From the NCBI RefSeq assembly GCF_958298935.1, contig NC_084924.1, forward strand, positions 15,411,819 to 15,475,818: a DNA stretch of 64,000 nucleotides. The letters are read 5' to 3'. Both the position numbers and the translations under genes were made by a program. Below the pieces are notes generated by a model, which did no database searches, was not told where the DNA came from, and saw only the letters and a program-made list of their open reading frames with translations. The DNA comes from Phragmites australis. Lineage: Eukaryota; Streptophyta; Magnoliopsida; Poales; Poaceae. Shown one piece after another: positions 54,696 through 64,000 of this stretch; within the stretch, counting starts at the first letter, position 1; every line of letters starts with the position of its first letter.

Positions 54696-55231
54696 ATGAG
54701 TCAGAATAGAGGTGTTTTTATTTAATTTATGATTAAAACTTTGTCGTGTGGTCACTTCGTGTCTAAAACCTGAGCCCGTACAGAGGTTTTGTCATTTCAT
54801 GGTTAAAGTTGAGTCATGTGGTCACTTCATGTCTAAAGCCTAATTCACGACAGAGATGTTGTCATGTCATGCTTTAAGTTATGTCGTGTGGTCACTTTCT
54901 GTCTAACGGCTGAGTCAGGATAGAGGTGTTGTCATTTAATTTATAATTAAGGTTCTGTCGTGTGGTCACTTTGTGTCTACTAAGTCAGGACAGAGGTATT
55001 GTCATTTTCTGCTAAAAGCTCTGTCGTATGGTCACTTTGTGTCTAAAGCCTAATTCACGATAGATGTGTTGTCCTGTCATGCTTAAAGCTGTATCATGTG
55101 GTCACTTCGTGTCTAAAGTATGAATCACGACATAGATGATGTGCTGGTAGGAAGGTGTTGTCATTTCATGCTTAAAGCTGAGTCGTTTGGTCATTTCATG
55201 TCTAAAGCCTGACTCACGACAGAGGTACTAT
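54696..55231. repeat. 70-bp tandem repeat (minisatellite), about 7.5 copies
   Basis: Units begin with GTCACTTCGTGTCTAAAGCC and end with CTGAGTCGTGTG. Starts are at 54751, 54821, 54891, 54965, 55031, 55101 and 55190, with a partial unit before the first. Lengths are 70, 70, 74, 66, 70 and 89 bp; the last long unit contains a 19-bp insertion. Copies differ by several substitutions each. The array lies between two GRF genes pointing away from each other. Confidence 0.92.
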
Positions 55232-55351
55232 TTTAGTAGTAGGGTGTGGTTGCAGCAGTGTGTGTTTGCAAGTGATGCTGTGAATGACTATAAAAGGCAA
55301 TGCTGAACTGCTTATGTTATACCTGCCCCAAAAACAAGACGAAGTAAAGAG

Positions 55352-55810
55352 ATGGCGAGCTCTGGTACACATACGTTTGCTATACTACTGTTGTTGTGCA
55401 AGTGTGGTACTGCATGCAAAATGAAGGTATTCATGAGCTCGAAACCTATGGGAGGAGATTCTTCCGGTGTTCAAACTTTGATCCTTCGTCCGTGTGTCAT
55501 GGGGTATTTAATTTATGTCATATTTCGCATGATTCATCAACTTTTGGTTCACATAGTAACTAAATTGTGCGTATAGTCGCCCATTAGGCTTTATGACTTC
55601 ATAATGTGGATCGACTTTGACATCAAAGCCGATGACAAGAAATGGGTGAACCTGTTGAAGAAATGGGACATGGAAGACCTCAAGATGAAGCGACAACCAG
55701 AGGAGATAAAGGAGAGGTTGAAGAAAATGGACGAGGACTTTACGAGGTGGGAGGCGGAGAAAGAAAAGTCATCTCGTGGGAAGGGTGGTTCAACAAGTGC
55801 AAACTATTGA
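55352..55810 (+). pseudogene. GRF zinc-finger / coiled-coil gene 2 (MULE B), plus strand
   Basis: From ATG 55352 the frame reads MASSGTHTF and LLLLCKCGTACKMKVFMSSK; a frameshift then gives PYGRRFFRCSNFDPSS, so the GRF zinc finger (CxCG ... GRRFFxC) is split between two frames. Further on, RLYDFIMWIDFDIKADDKKW continues in an open frame from 55604 with a helical basic/acidic tail (KRQPEEIKERLKKMDEDFTR), ending at TGA 55808-55810. Compared with gene 1 it is better preserved, needing few changes to be read through. It is transcribed away from gene 1 with the tandem repeat between them. Confidence 0.65.
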
Positions 55811-57112
55811 GTTTGTTACCGCCAATGTATTTTACGAAAGACATTCATGTTCCATATGCTACGTGTGTTGTCAGTTCTGTATGACTAGAAGCAATGTATC
55901 CCGATATACTGCCTTAGCCTAATGTAATATTTCATTGTACCGTGTTGTTCTTAATTGAATAAATTGTACCCTGTCATGTAATGTTATATTCATGTGCAAA
56001 TGGTTTTGATGTGGAAAATTACAAGCCAACGATTTATTGCCTGATAGGACGACACGCAGATACGTTCAAAAGCAGCTAAGTGATGCTTTTCACATGTTGG
56101 AAAGAAGTATGCTTGAATAGTACATTAATAAAAATACACTAACCATCACGTACATTAGACATGAAGATCACAAATAGTTCATAACATAGTATGATAATAT
56201 AAGACACTAACCATATACCTATCGAACTGAACTAATGTAATGGAAAGGTACACAAAATAAATAGTCATGCAAAAGTCTAAACAAAATACATTGCCTAAGC
56301 ATACAGGTAAAAGAGACTACACCTGACCCCTACCCTAGCCCACACCCTAACCACTATCTTGAACCCTGCCTCTGGCACAATTTGGCCCGCGTGCTAATGG
56401 TTGGATGGCTGCCTCCTCCTCCACCCGAGGATGGTCGTTGTGGCAAACCTGTGTTGTAGTCTCAATGTGAAAAATACTTGCATCACAGCATGCACAAACA
56501 AGCTAGTATTGCCACATAATGTGTACTAACTCAGAGCATATCGAGAATACCTTGGTCATAACAAGATGGTGATGAAAAGTGCCGATACAAAATAGCAGAA
56601 GAATGCTTGTTATGCCAGTCAATGCTGTCAGGGTAAGATGGTTGTCGTCTCCGAGGTGATGGAAAGTTGTAAGGATGGGTAATAGCAAATCCACCATCAT
56701 CTTTAGGGTCATCAGTGTCCTCCGAAGATGGAGGTCTCGAAGGGAGGGGTCATTGTGGTATGAAATCATCGGCGGCGGTGTCATCTTGAGTGATCATGGT
56801 ATGAGCACATCCTATTTCGCTGTTGATTGTACGCCATCTGGATGTGGTGCGTGAACATCCTCTTGTAGTGTTCCTTGAATCTTCTCCTATATTGCTGCTG
56901 CAACGTCGAGGTATTAGTGGTATGAAATCATGATCCTCATCGTCCTCGTCATTTTCTGCTTGAATAGTATAGGGCGTGCCTGTACCCCTTAGGTTCGCTG
57001 ATCTTCATTGTCTTCTACGCGAACCAGGCATCACACCCTCGCTGAAGAGCATATACATTACCAAGAAGTTTAGAATTTCTATGTTGATCAACTCTGCGTC
57101 TTTCGGGAACGC
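55811..57112 (-). other. MULE B internal region, possible tail of PMD-type gene
   Basis: In broken minus-strand frames between 56500 and 56970 an acidic, Ser/Pro/Arg-rich text is seen (NDEDDEDHDFIPLIPRR, then FIPQ and LPSRPPSSEDTDDPKDDGG), which resembles the disordered tails of transposon-linked plant proteins. No domain is recognised. 55811-56300 is AT-rich. Confidence 0.35.
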
Positions 57113-57592
57113 CTAACGCAAAAGAGGAGCATTCGAATTAGTGGAAAAAAGATATGTAGTGTGATCAAATAAAAAATGACGAACCTGAATGTAGGATGCA
57201 TACTGATCGAGCGACATCGCTATCCTTCTTTGCCTCCTAGAGAAACTTAACAAAGAAGGATGGTAGGCTAGTTCGCACACCCTAAGGTACCTTTGACGTC
57301 GCTCGTGCAATAGGCCCCTAAGGTCATCGGTGGTTACATGTTGGAATGGAGTGGTTAACGCAGAACAAAAGGGTCTTGCATGCAATTTGGACACGGTTTG
57401 GATTAGGTTGTTCTCCTTTAAGGGATCATCCTTCCCTCCACGCACAACCTGCAATGAGGCATTAAGTGCTATATCGATCATTATAAGTGTCCATAGAAAG
57501 CCTGAACTAGAAGATCCGGTCATAGATTTATTGATCCTTGACTTTAATGTTCTGGCTTTGCATAAAAACATGAATCCCTGATTATTTAACAA
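57113..57592 (-). CDS. 159-aa ORF, unknown
   Basis: An uninterrupted minus-strand frame inside MULE B. Likely meaningful parts are VVRGGKDDPLKENNLIQTV and LRGLLHERRQRYLRVCELAY with HPSLLSFSRRQRRIAMSLDQ, both helix-rich and basic. I cannot assign a family. It lies downstream of the PMD gene on the same strand and could be a further exon of it or a separate gene of the element. Confidence 0.35.
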   Translation of the reverse strand: MLNNQGFMFLCKARTLKSRINKSMTGSSSSGFLWTLIMIDIALNASLQVVRGGKDDPLKENNLIQTVSKLHARPFCSALTTPFQHVTTDDLRGLLHERRQRYLRVCELAYHPSLLSFSRRQRRIAMSLDQYASYIQVRHFLFDHTTYLFSTNSNAPLLR

Positions 57593-57832
57593 ACATTGAA
57601 CTATTATTAAATATCATAATTTATATGTAACAATGCTTAAGAAATAACTAATAAATAAAATTCTGTGCCATAATTATTCGATAAACATTAAATAAATTAA
57701 AAGTAATTACATTAACAATACAGTGAATAAGATATAATAAGGATGCCTACTATATTAAAGTGAATAGTACATATGTCATGAACAAGTACAAGTGCACTGA
57801 ATACAAGTGCACTGAATAACTGCACTCGCTAC

Positions 57833-60275
57833 TCAACGACGCTGCCACCGCACGCAATACCCAGAAGTATAAGCGTCTGGCGGCTGTGTGGCCCTCATCC
57901 TATCGACCTGCATAAGCCCCTGCCTCATGTGGCCTTGCCCATCATCATCATCGACCTCCCATGTGGGACCCCTATCGAACGTGTATCCTGACCCTCTAAC
58001 TCGGTCCTGCATGTACCATGTTGAAGGATCCTCATGCGGAAGTGTGGACGCCCCTAAAATGTGGTCCGATGGAGTCTGGTGTGCTGAAGGCTCGCCCTGC
58101 TGGTACCACTGAGAACCCCCAGGTGCATCGGGATATTGGGTGTACTGTCCGCAGAGGAGATCGGTGAAGCTTGCAGCCTGCGTTGCAACAACACAATCAA
58201 AATCATGTGCGCCGCTCCAGTTAGGCACCTGTTGCGTGCAGTCAATGACGTCCTCGTGATGAGTAGATGCTACAGGCGGATGTGTCATCATACTCTGAGG
58301 AGGTTGTGCTCATTGCAGGGCATGTGAACCTAGTGTACACTGCTCGGGCTTAGGAGCCTGCGTGCACTCCTCGTCCTCAACACCAGAACATGACATATGA
58401 TGCTCTGAAGCTGAAGGTGCCTCTCACGAATGTGTCCAAACAGGTTCATCACGGGCACTCAACGAACACCTGCTGTGGAGGCACAAGACATGTTCATGGC
58501 TGGTAGGTCATACCCCCTCCAATGCGGGGCACAACCACCTAGACCACGAATAGCAGACAGGAAGTGGGACCCTCCCATCCTCATATAGTCACAGAGAGGG
58601 TTTTGATCCCTCCGCGTTGATGAGCCGCTTGCTTCCCCACAAGCTTGCTCTGCCTACGTATGCATCTCATACGTCTCTTCGTTCTGTATAAGATGAGGAC
58701 CATGTTAGTAATACAGAGGTTTAACCAATAAAAGTCATTATAAATACCGCATCACTTACCACAACATGAAGAAGGCGGACGTGATCCTCGGGGAAGGGTC
58801 TGGGGGCCAACTCTACAAGTCCGCTGAGTAAGGTGGCACACGTGAGCGGACGGTAGCATAAAAGGTAGTCCCAATACGTGGTGTCGTCGTATTGTCCAGC
58901 AGGAATGATGACATCCACTGCGGCTGACTCCGCCCATCTCTGTATGTGCTTGGTATTCACGGATGCCCAGTCCTGCATGCCTCCGCCTCCCTATGTGCTC
59001 CTCCTGTACATGATATAAACAGTTATAATTCGTTAACATGGATATCCTAAGGTACTAATGGTACCTACAATAACACACTTACTCGTGTGCCCGTCTGGAG
59101 TCTCATGGGGGAGGTAGTGGCACCACCTGTCGGTACCCGAACTGCCTTTGTACATGCTTAAGAGAATATATTTTCACATTGTTCATATACAACAAGAATC
59201 ATCTAGTCATCCATAAGCCTGAGTCATACCAACAAGAGAATGCAATGAGCCCTCTAGTCATAATTTTCACATCTCGTGCCATATGCCATGGATCTCACTC
59301 CACGAGATCCGCGCTGAGGACGTCTAGATCGTTGATCATCCGAGAGTAGCTACTATAGTCTTGTTGCTGGCTCCATCTCAGCCTGGTATGAATCCATAGA
59401 TACCTCATCATATGCCTCATGTCATCTACAATGCCATCAGAGCTGGGGACTAGATAGTAGCTCTTGAGGATCCAAGGCCCAAAAATAGAGAGGTACTCCC
59501 AGCTCCATAGCTGTAAGAGGTGTAGACAGTCTATAACATATCCCTTCTTCTTTGATCACTAGGTTACAGCACACAATCCTCTGTAGGTTGTAGCCAGCAT
59601 AGCAGATTGCCAACTGTAAGATGTCAGCTCATAAGGACGTGATACGAGCTAACTCACTAACCATACAATATACGGGACGACATAATCACCTGCCGTGTTG
59701 CAGAACACGATGCCTCCCAACAGGATGTACAAGTAAACCTCATAGTGCTGCATAACTGTAGCCTCGTTCGCATCCGGTGGGCATGGACCAAACTATGGTA
59801 GCCCATGCATCCAGGACATGGAGATCCCAACATCCTTCATGTCATATTGCACATCAGACCTACAAGATGTAGATGGTCAATGAAGCTTGAATAGCACTAC
59901 AAAATTTGAAGTGCACTATATAACAAATAATTACCTACACTCAACGTAACCCTTGCACTGTTCCTTTGCTGGTCGTGAAACTACTAACGGGGTGCCCTGA
60001 TTGGCAGCCCGGTCAGCATGGCCATGCCCCTCAATGTTATAGCCATCTCGGCAAAAGAAAAGTGGAAAGTGTGCATATCAGGACGCCACCGATCGACGAG
60101 ACCTGTGAGTAGTGACCTGATAGTTTACTGCCCCTGCGGTCACCAAAAGGAAAGTGAATCGTGGTACTAGCTGCCCTGTGAAAATCATCCTTCCCATATG
60201 GTTCCCGTCATACTACTGCTGAAGAAGCTCGGGAACACCACTATGAGCCATGATAATGATTTCAAGCTTCATGGT
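57833..60275 (-). pseudogene. Plant mobile domain (PMD) gene, broken
   Basis: PMD proteins occur in plant transposons and, as host genes, in the MAIL1/MAIN group needed for genome stability and silencing. Here the minus strand shows the PMD blocks in order: LLTGLVDRWRPDMHTFHFSF with AEMAITLRGMAMLTGLPIRA (60010-60130), PLVVSRPAKEQCKGYVEC (59940-60000), EVYLYILLGGIVFCNTAGDY (59680-59740), YSWQSAMLATTYRGLC (59590-59640), CLHLLQLWSWEYLSIFGPWI (59470-59530), then VEWDPWH (59290-59310), FGYRQVVPLPP (59120-59150), and MQDWASVNTKHIQRWAESAA (58910-58978). The C-terminal part (57833-58291) is an open, Asp/Gln/Tyr-rich frame. Frameshifts and stops are frequent between the blocks. Confidence 0.8.
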
Positions 60276-60534
60276 TCAATAAATAGGTGAATAAAAATTA
60301 GAATATATTACAAGCTTCATGGTTCAATAAATAGATGAATAACAAGCTGCATGGATCAATAAAAATATCGTATGTGATGCTAGTACCAAACAATATATTA
60401 CAAAATAGGTAGTACAGCTAATAAGTGAATAATAATCTAGAATACGAACCATGTCTGCGAATAACTTCAACGAACAAACTAAATTGCAACAACTCTAATA
60501 CAGTACAGTTTGATAGTGGCATAATAGTTTACTG

Positions 60535-63111
60535 CCGGGTCAGGTAAATCCTCTTGTCATGGCCAAGTTGGTTGCAAAGTTTGCACTTGCGTAGGCCATC
60601 AACAGCATCTGCTTCATCCATGTCACCCTACAGCCTCATGGCTCTAGGCCTTCCAAGATCTGTGTGTCGTGCTTGGGGATAAGATACCCACTTAGGCCCC
60701 TCGATTGCTTTTTAGCCCATTCCGATGTTGAAGGACCGCATATATGGAAGCCATGTTCTCCTCAATGCATCGATCGTGAAGTACAGTGATATGTACTATG
60801 ATTCGTCGTTGCCGCCCATGTCTCTGCAAGCGGCAAATATATGGGAGCACGAGATATGGTGCAGTTTTGGCTTATTGCATGTGCATATCACCTCTTAAGG
60901 TCTAAGTTGATATTGCTGCATGCTGTCCCCTGCACTATACCATAAAGCATACCTATGGCGGCACATGACCTCGAATTCATTATTGGTCAGGTCATAGATC
61001 CTGGTCCGATGAAAGTGTGCCTTGTTCCTCCTTCTGAATATGATTTCCTTCACCATAAGTCCAAACCACGTGTTGCACTTCGTAGTAGCATTACCACAGT
61101 CTCAAAAGTAGTCCGCCATTCTATAGAATATGAGTTCAATGATGGCACACAACGGAAGGCCGTGCACACCCTTTAGGACATTATTGAACGTCTCCGCTAT
61201 ATTCATTGTCATGATGATGTACCTAACGTGGGATACGGTAATTTTAGAAGGGCTTTTTGCATAAGAAAGGGTAAAATATGATCATTAAAATTCTATGTGC
61301 TAACCTGGCACCGTCAGTGTCATGGATTAGGGCCCAATGCTCCATCGACTTCCCAGCTATCCACTGGCTAAACGTAGCATATGAACGGCTAACGATAGTT
61401 TAACCCCTAACCATTTGCGTCCGCAAATGGTCCTCATATGCTTCCTGTTCTGCTATCATCTTGCGAGTGTTCTCATTTTACTCTCTCCATATCTCGTTGA
61501 TCTTCGTCTGCTGGTTTCGAAGACACAACCCTTTGAATCTTTTTACAGGAGACTTGCTACAGTACCTTATGTACAGGTTTGCGCTCAAGTGTCGCATGCA
61601 CCATCTTCTCTCCACATCAGGCCATGCAATGGAGTTGTTTGTGCTATCATGCAACATGTTCAACGCATGCAGAAGACCCTTGTTACGATATGAGATGATG
61701 CAAACTCGTTCCCTATTGCCCACGACACATGTCCTCACCAAGGTAAGGAACCACAACCATTTATCATTCTTCTCACTCTCAACCATTGCAAAGGCTAGAG
61801 GAATGATATGATTATTTGCATTCGCCATCACCGCTGTCATAAGGGTACCATGATACTTGCCACTCAGAAATATGGCATCCATTCATACAACCAGCCTGCA
61901 ATATCTGAAAGCTTCGATACATTGTCTAAAGGAACAAAATAACCTAATGAGGTATCGGTCAGTGATGCTGTATGACCCATCATCTAGGTTGATCGGATCA
62001 TCTGCCATGGCCCACTGAGTCCCTGGATTCGTCATGGTAATTTTCTGTAGTAGCCTTAGAGCATAGTTGTAAGACTCTTCGAAGCTTTCAAACAACATTT
62101 TCAACGCCTTCTGCTTTGCTCGCCACATGGTGTGGTAATTGATCAACATACCGTCTTAGTCTGCACCTCCATCATAATCGATTTTGACGATAAACATATA
62201 TCCATGCCAACAAGAGTGTTGAGGACTTGGGCTATGAACCTCGCATCAATAGTGTGGCTCACATTACTAACAATCTCTTTGCTGCATGTATGTGGGGTGT
62301 GTCTACTGATCATAAAATAATGCTCGTATGTTGGCTTATATGCTCGTACAAAGTAAGGACAATTCAGGTGCTTAATACACCTGACCTCATACTCCGTAGG
62401 GTTAGATCGGGTGCAGTTGTGGTCTCTTCTTGTCATTACAGCATAGTTGCTAATAAAGTAGATGACCTCCCCCTGTTACGAAACCGTTGTCCGACCTAGA
62501 TATCGCTATTCTGGTATCCCTAGTTAGATAATATGACCGCACAATCCAGCAGCCCAACACCTCAAAAGTACTTGATCGTTGGCACCAGGTCATCGTTGCT
62601 AGCAATTTCTTCATCACCGCTACCACTGTCTTCATCATCCATGCATTCTGCATCTACCTCAGAAAAGGATCCATTCCAGCTCCCTTTGTACTGAAATTCC
62701 CCTCCCCGATATGCCATTCCTCCTCTTCATACATCACTTGCTGGCCTGATCCTTGCACGCTAGTCACTACATCACCTTGCACTAATTCTAACATTATGTT
62801 TACGTACACTCCATATCAAAGTTCTCCTCCAATGCCTTGCATGAGTACAAAGCCCATGCGTTGTTCCTTCTCATCTCGAACAATGGATGGACAACGACCG
62901 AGCTGTTTGGAGCAAGCCGTGGCCGCACACGCTCCAGGACTACAGTATGTGACTGATGGTTCACACGCAAAATACTCATAACATGTGATTTCAGGCCATC
63001 TAGGTCAATAGATAGCTCAACCGAACTCTCTATGTGCTGGCAGTTCTAAATTGCTACGAGCCTCCCGTGCAAAACAATGGGACATTCTCCATAATAAATT
63101 TCAATAATCAT
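60535..63111 (-). pseudogene. MULE transposase (MULE B), full layout, inactivated
   Basis: The N-terminus begins at ATG 63111 (MIIEIYYGECPIVLHGRLVA). The middle reads CTRSNPTEYEVRCIKHLNCP and HTPHTCSKEIVSNVSHTIDA (62143-62436), the MuDR-type N-terminal DNA-binding region. The DDE domain (61478-61900) starts with DAIFLSGKYHGTLMTAVMAN and IIPLAFAMVESEKNDKWLWF. The second catalytic site reads IISYRNKGLLHAL where ISDR is expected, so Asp has become Tyr. VERRWCMRHLSANLYIRYCS follows. The C-terminal SWIM zinc finger ICTCNKPKLHHISCSHIFAA (60870-60895) is complete; the final zinc knuckle CKLCNQLGHDKRIY has Tyr for its last Cys. A TGA lies directly before the DDE domain, and several more stops and frameshifts occur. 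Transposase would cut the element ends; this one cannot. Confidence 0.88.
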
Positions 63112-64000
63112 ACCATATCTAGCACAAACGTATATATAATAAAATAACTATTTAGATATATGTATGATACATAACTAATTATTTATATGTAAGTAAATTA
63201 ACAATGCAAATGAAATAGTACGATACTTAATAATGCTAAATATTTAAGTAATTAACAATGCTAATTAAATCATCAATATTGAATTCAAATAAAATAATTA
63301 ATATTTAAGATTGAATTAAAATATTAATTAAATATTATCTAAGTATTGATATACAACTATTGTGATTAAATATTTAATAAGTATTAATGCTTTTCGCTAG
63401 AATTCACTTTGTAAATTTTTAATTTGACAATTTTTTGGTGTATTGTAATTTTAATTAAATCTTTCTGTCAAACCCAAGTTTTTTTAATCTTTTTTTAAAA
63501 AAATTTCCTTTTCTTTTTCCTTTCTTTTTTTTCTTTCTTTTTCTCTATTTTCTCTTATTGCATCGACACCCTACTTACACCTATGAAAAGCATACATGCA
63601 CTAGGCCATCACTCTACGCCACCACTTGCACAAAGTGCCATCAGGAGGGGAGGCGCCCATGGGCATGTGGGGCTACCACCATGCATCTTTGCTGCTGTGG
63701 CATACTTTTCCACGATTCCACTAAACCTAAGCGATTAAGCTAATTAATTAAATTAATTAAATAAAACTAATTAATCTAAGTAATCATACAACTATAATAA
63801 TACTGATTAAATTACATAAATACTCTAATTATACTGGTTAGTGATATTCATATTTATACTAAGAAAATAATCTAATTACACTGATGAATAACATTTATGT
63901 TATTAAACTAAGTAAATAATCTAATGACATTGACTAATCAAATTCATATAATCAAACTAAGAAAAAAAATCTAAGTACCTAATTTATCAAATTAATATAA
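63112..64000. other. AT-rich DNA at the window edge
   Basis: Very AT-rich, with TTAATTAAAT-type runs and a pyrimidine tract at 63480-63550. A short mixed segment (63558-63743) has an open frame with no domain. No match to the hairpin of 53331-53423 was found, so a right end of MULE B is not visible here. Confidence 0.45.

Larger units (their letters stand above)
53241..64000 (-). mobile_element. MULE B: large Mutator-like element with transposase, PMD and GRF genes (right end outside the window)
   Basis: Minus-strand order from the right: MULE transposase (60535-63111), plant mobile domain gene (57833-60275), unknown ORF region (57113-57592), and a GRF zinc-finger gene (53880-54400); a second GRF gene lies on the plus strand (55352-55810). 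A hairpin-rich segment at 53250-53430 may be the left terminal repeat; its partner would be beyond 64000. The shared GRF/coiled-coil DNA with MULE A shows both belong to one group. All genes have stops or frameshifts. Whether the region is one element or a nest is not proven. Confidence 0.6.

Noticed and set aside
54696..55231. CRISPR-like array
   Set aside because: Units are directly tandem at about 70 bp with no unique spacers, and the context is a plant genome.
60955..61176. Plus-strand 73-codon frame
   Set aside because: Lies opposite the C-terminal part of the MULE transposase and is its shadow.

Overview
This window looks like nuclear DNA of a flowering plant, most likely a grass (Poaceae). 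The evidence is one GC-rich, intron-containing plant gene with monocot-like codon use, set in nested Ty1/copia, PIF/Harbinger, Mutator-like (MULE), LINE and MITE-like sequence. I see no operons, CRISPR array, rRNA, tRNA or phage genes. The species cannot be named from the sequence. Domain calls were made by eye from translated motifs; no search was run.

Only one gene looks intact: a three-exon IQ67-domain (IQD) calmodulin-binding protein at 50799-52404 (+). Almost everything else is mobile-element sequence in decay. Reading left to right: (1) 1-2766, no clear gene, with a small GC-rich island carrying two coding-like fragments on opposite strands. (2) 2767-13383, a minus-strand SIRE/Maximus-like copia element split by a 3044-bp solo LTR (9726-12769, target duplication ATCTT) and cut off at its 5' end. 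(3) 13384 to about 18940, a PIF/Harbinger element with a truncated transposase (+) and a Myb-like ORF1 (-) facing each other. (4) About 19035-20827, the gag-protease end of a second, short-LTR copia; 20833-21255, a LINE fragment. (5) 22.1-22.6 kb, two MITE-like elements. (6) 23542-32794, a second copy of the large copia family with both LTRs damaged. (7) 34641-36247, a solo LTR of the same family with target duplication GTATT. (8) 37266-40150, a plus-strand copia with a deleted pol region. (9) 42550-47043, MULE A, with long inverted repeats, a transposase lacking its catalytic core, and a nested solo LTR (43295-44359, target duplication CTTAG). (10) 47-53 kb, the IQD gene region. (11) About 53.2 kb to the window end, MULE B: a full-length but dead MULE transposase, a plant mobile domain (PMD) gene, and two divergent GRF zinc-finger genes separated by a 70-bp tandem repeat.

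The elements can be partly ordered in time. The solo LTRs at 9726 and 43295 are younger than the copia and MULE they interrupt. Three perfect 5-bp target duplications and the conserved TATA boxes in four LTR copies give firm structural boundaries. The parts most worth a second look are the MULE B gene set, the deleted transposase of MULE A, the hairpin-rich MULE ends, and a CCGGATACTCCGG-type motif that recurs in two otherwise different LTRs.
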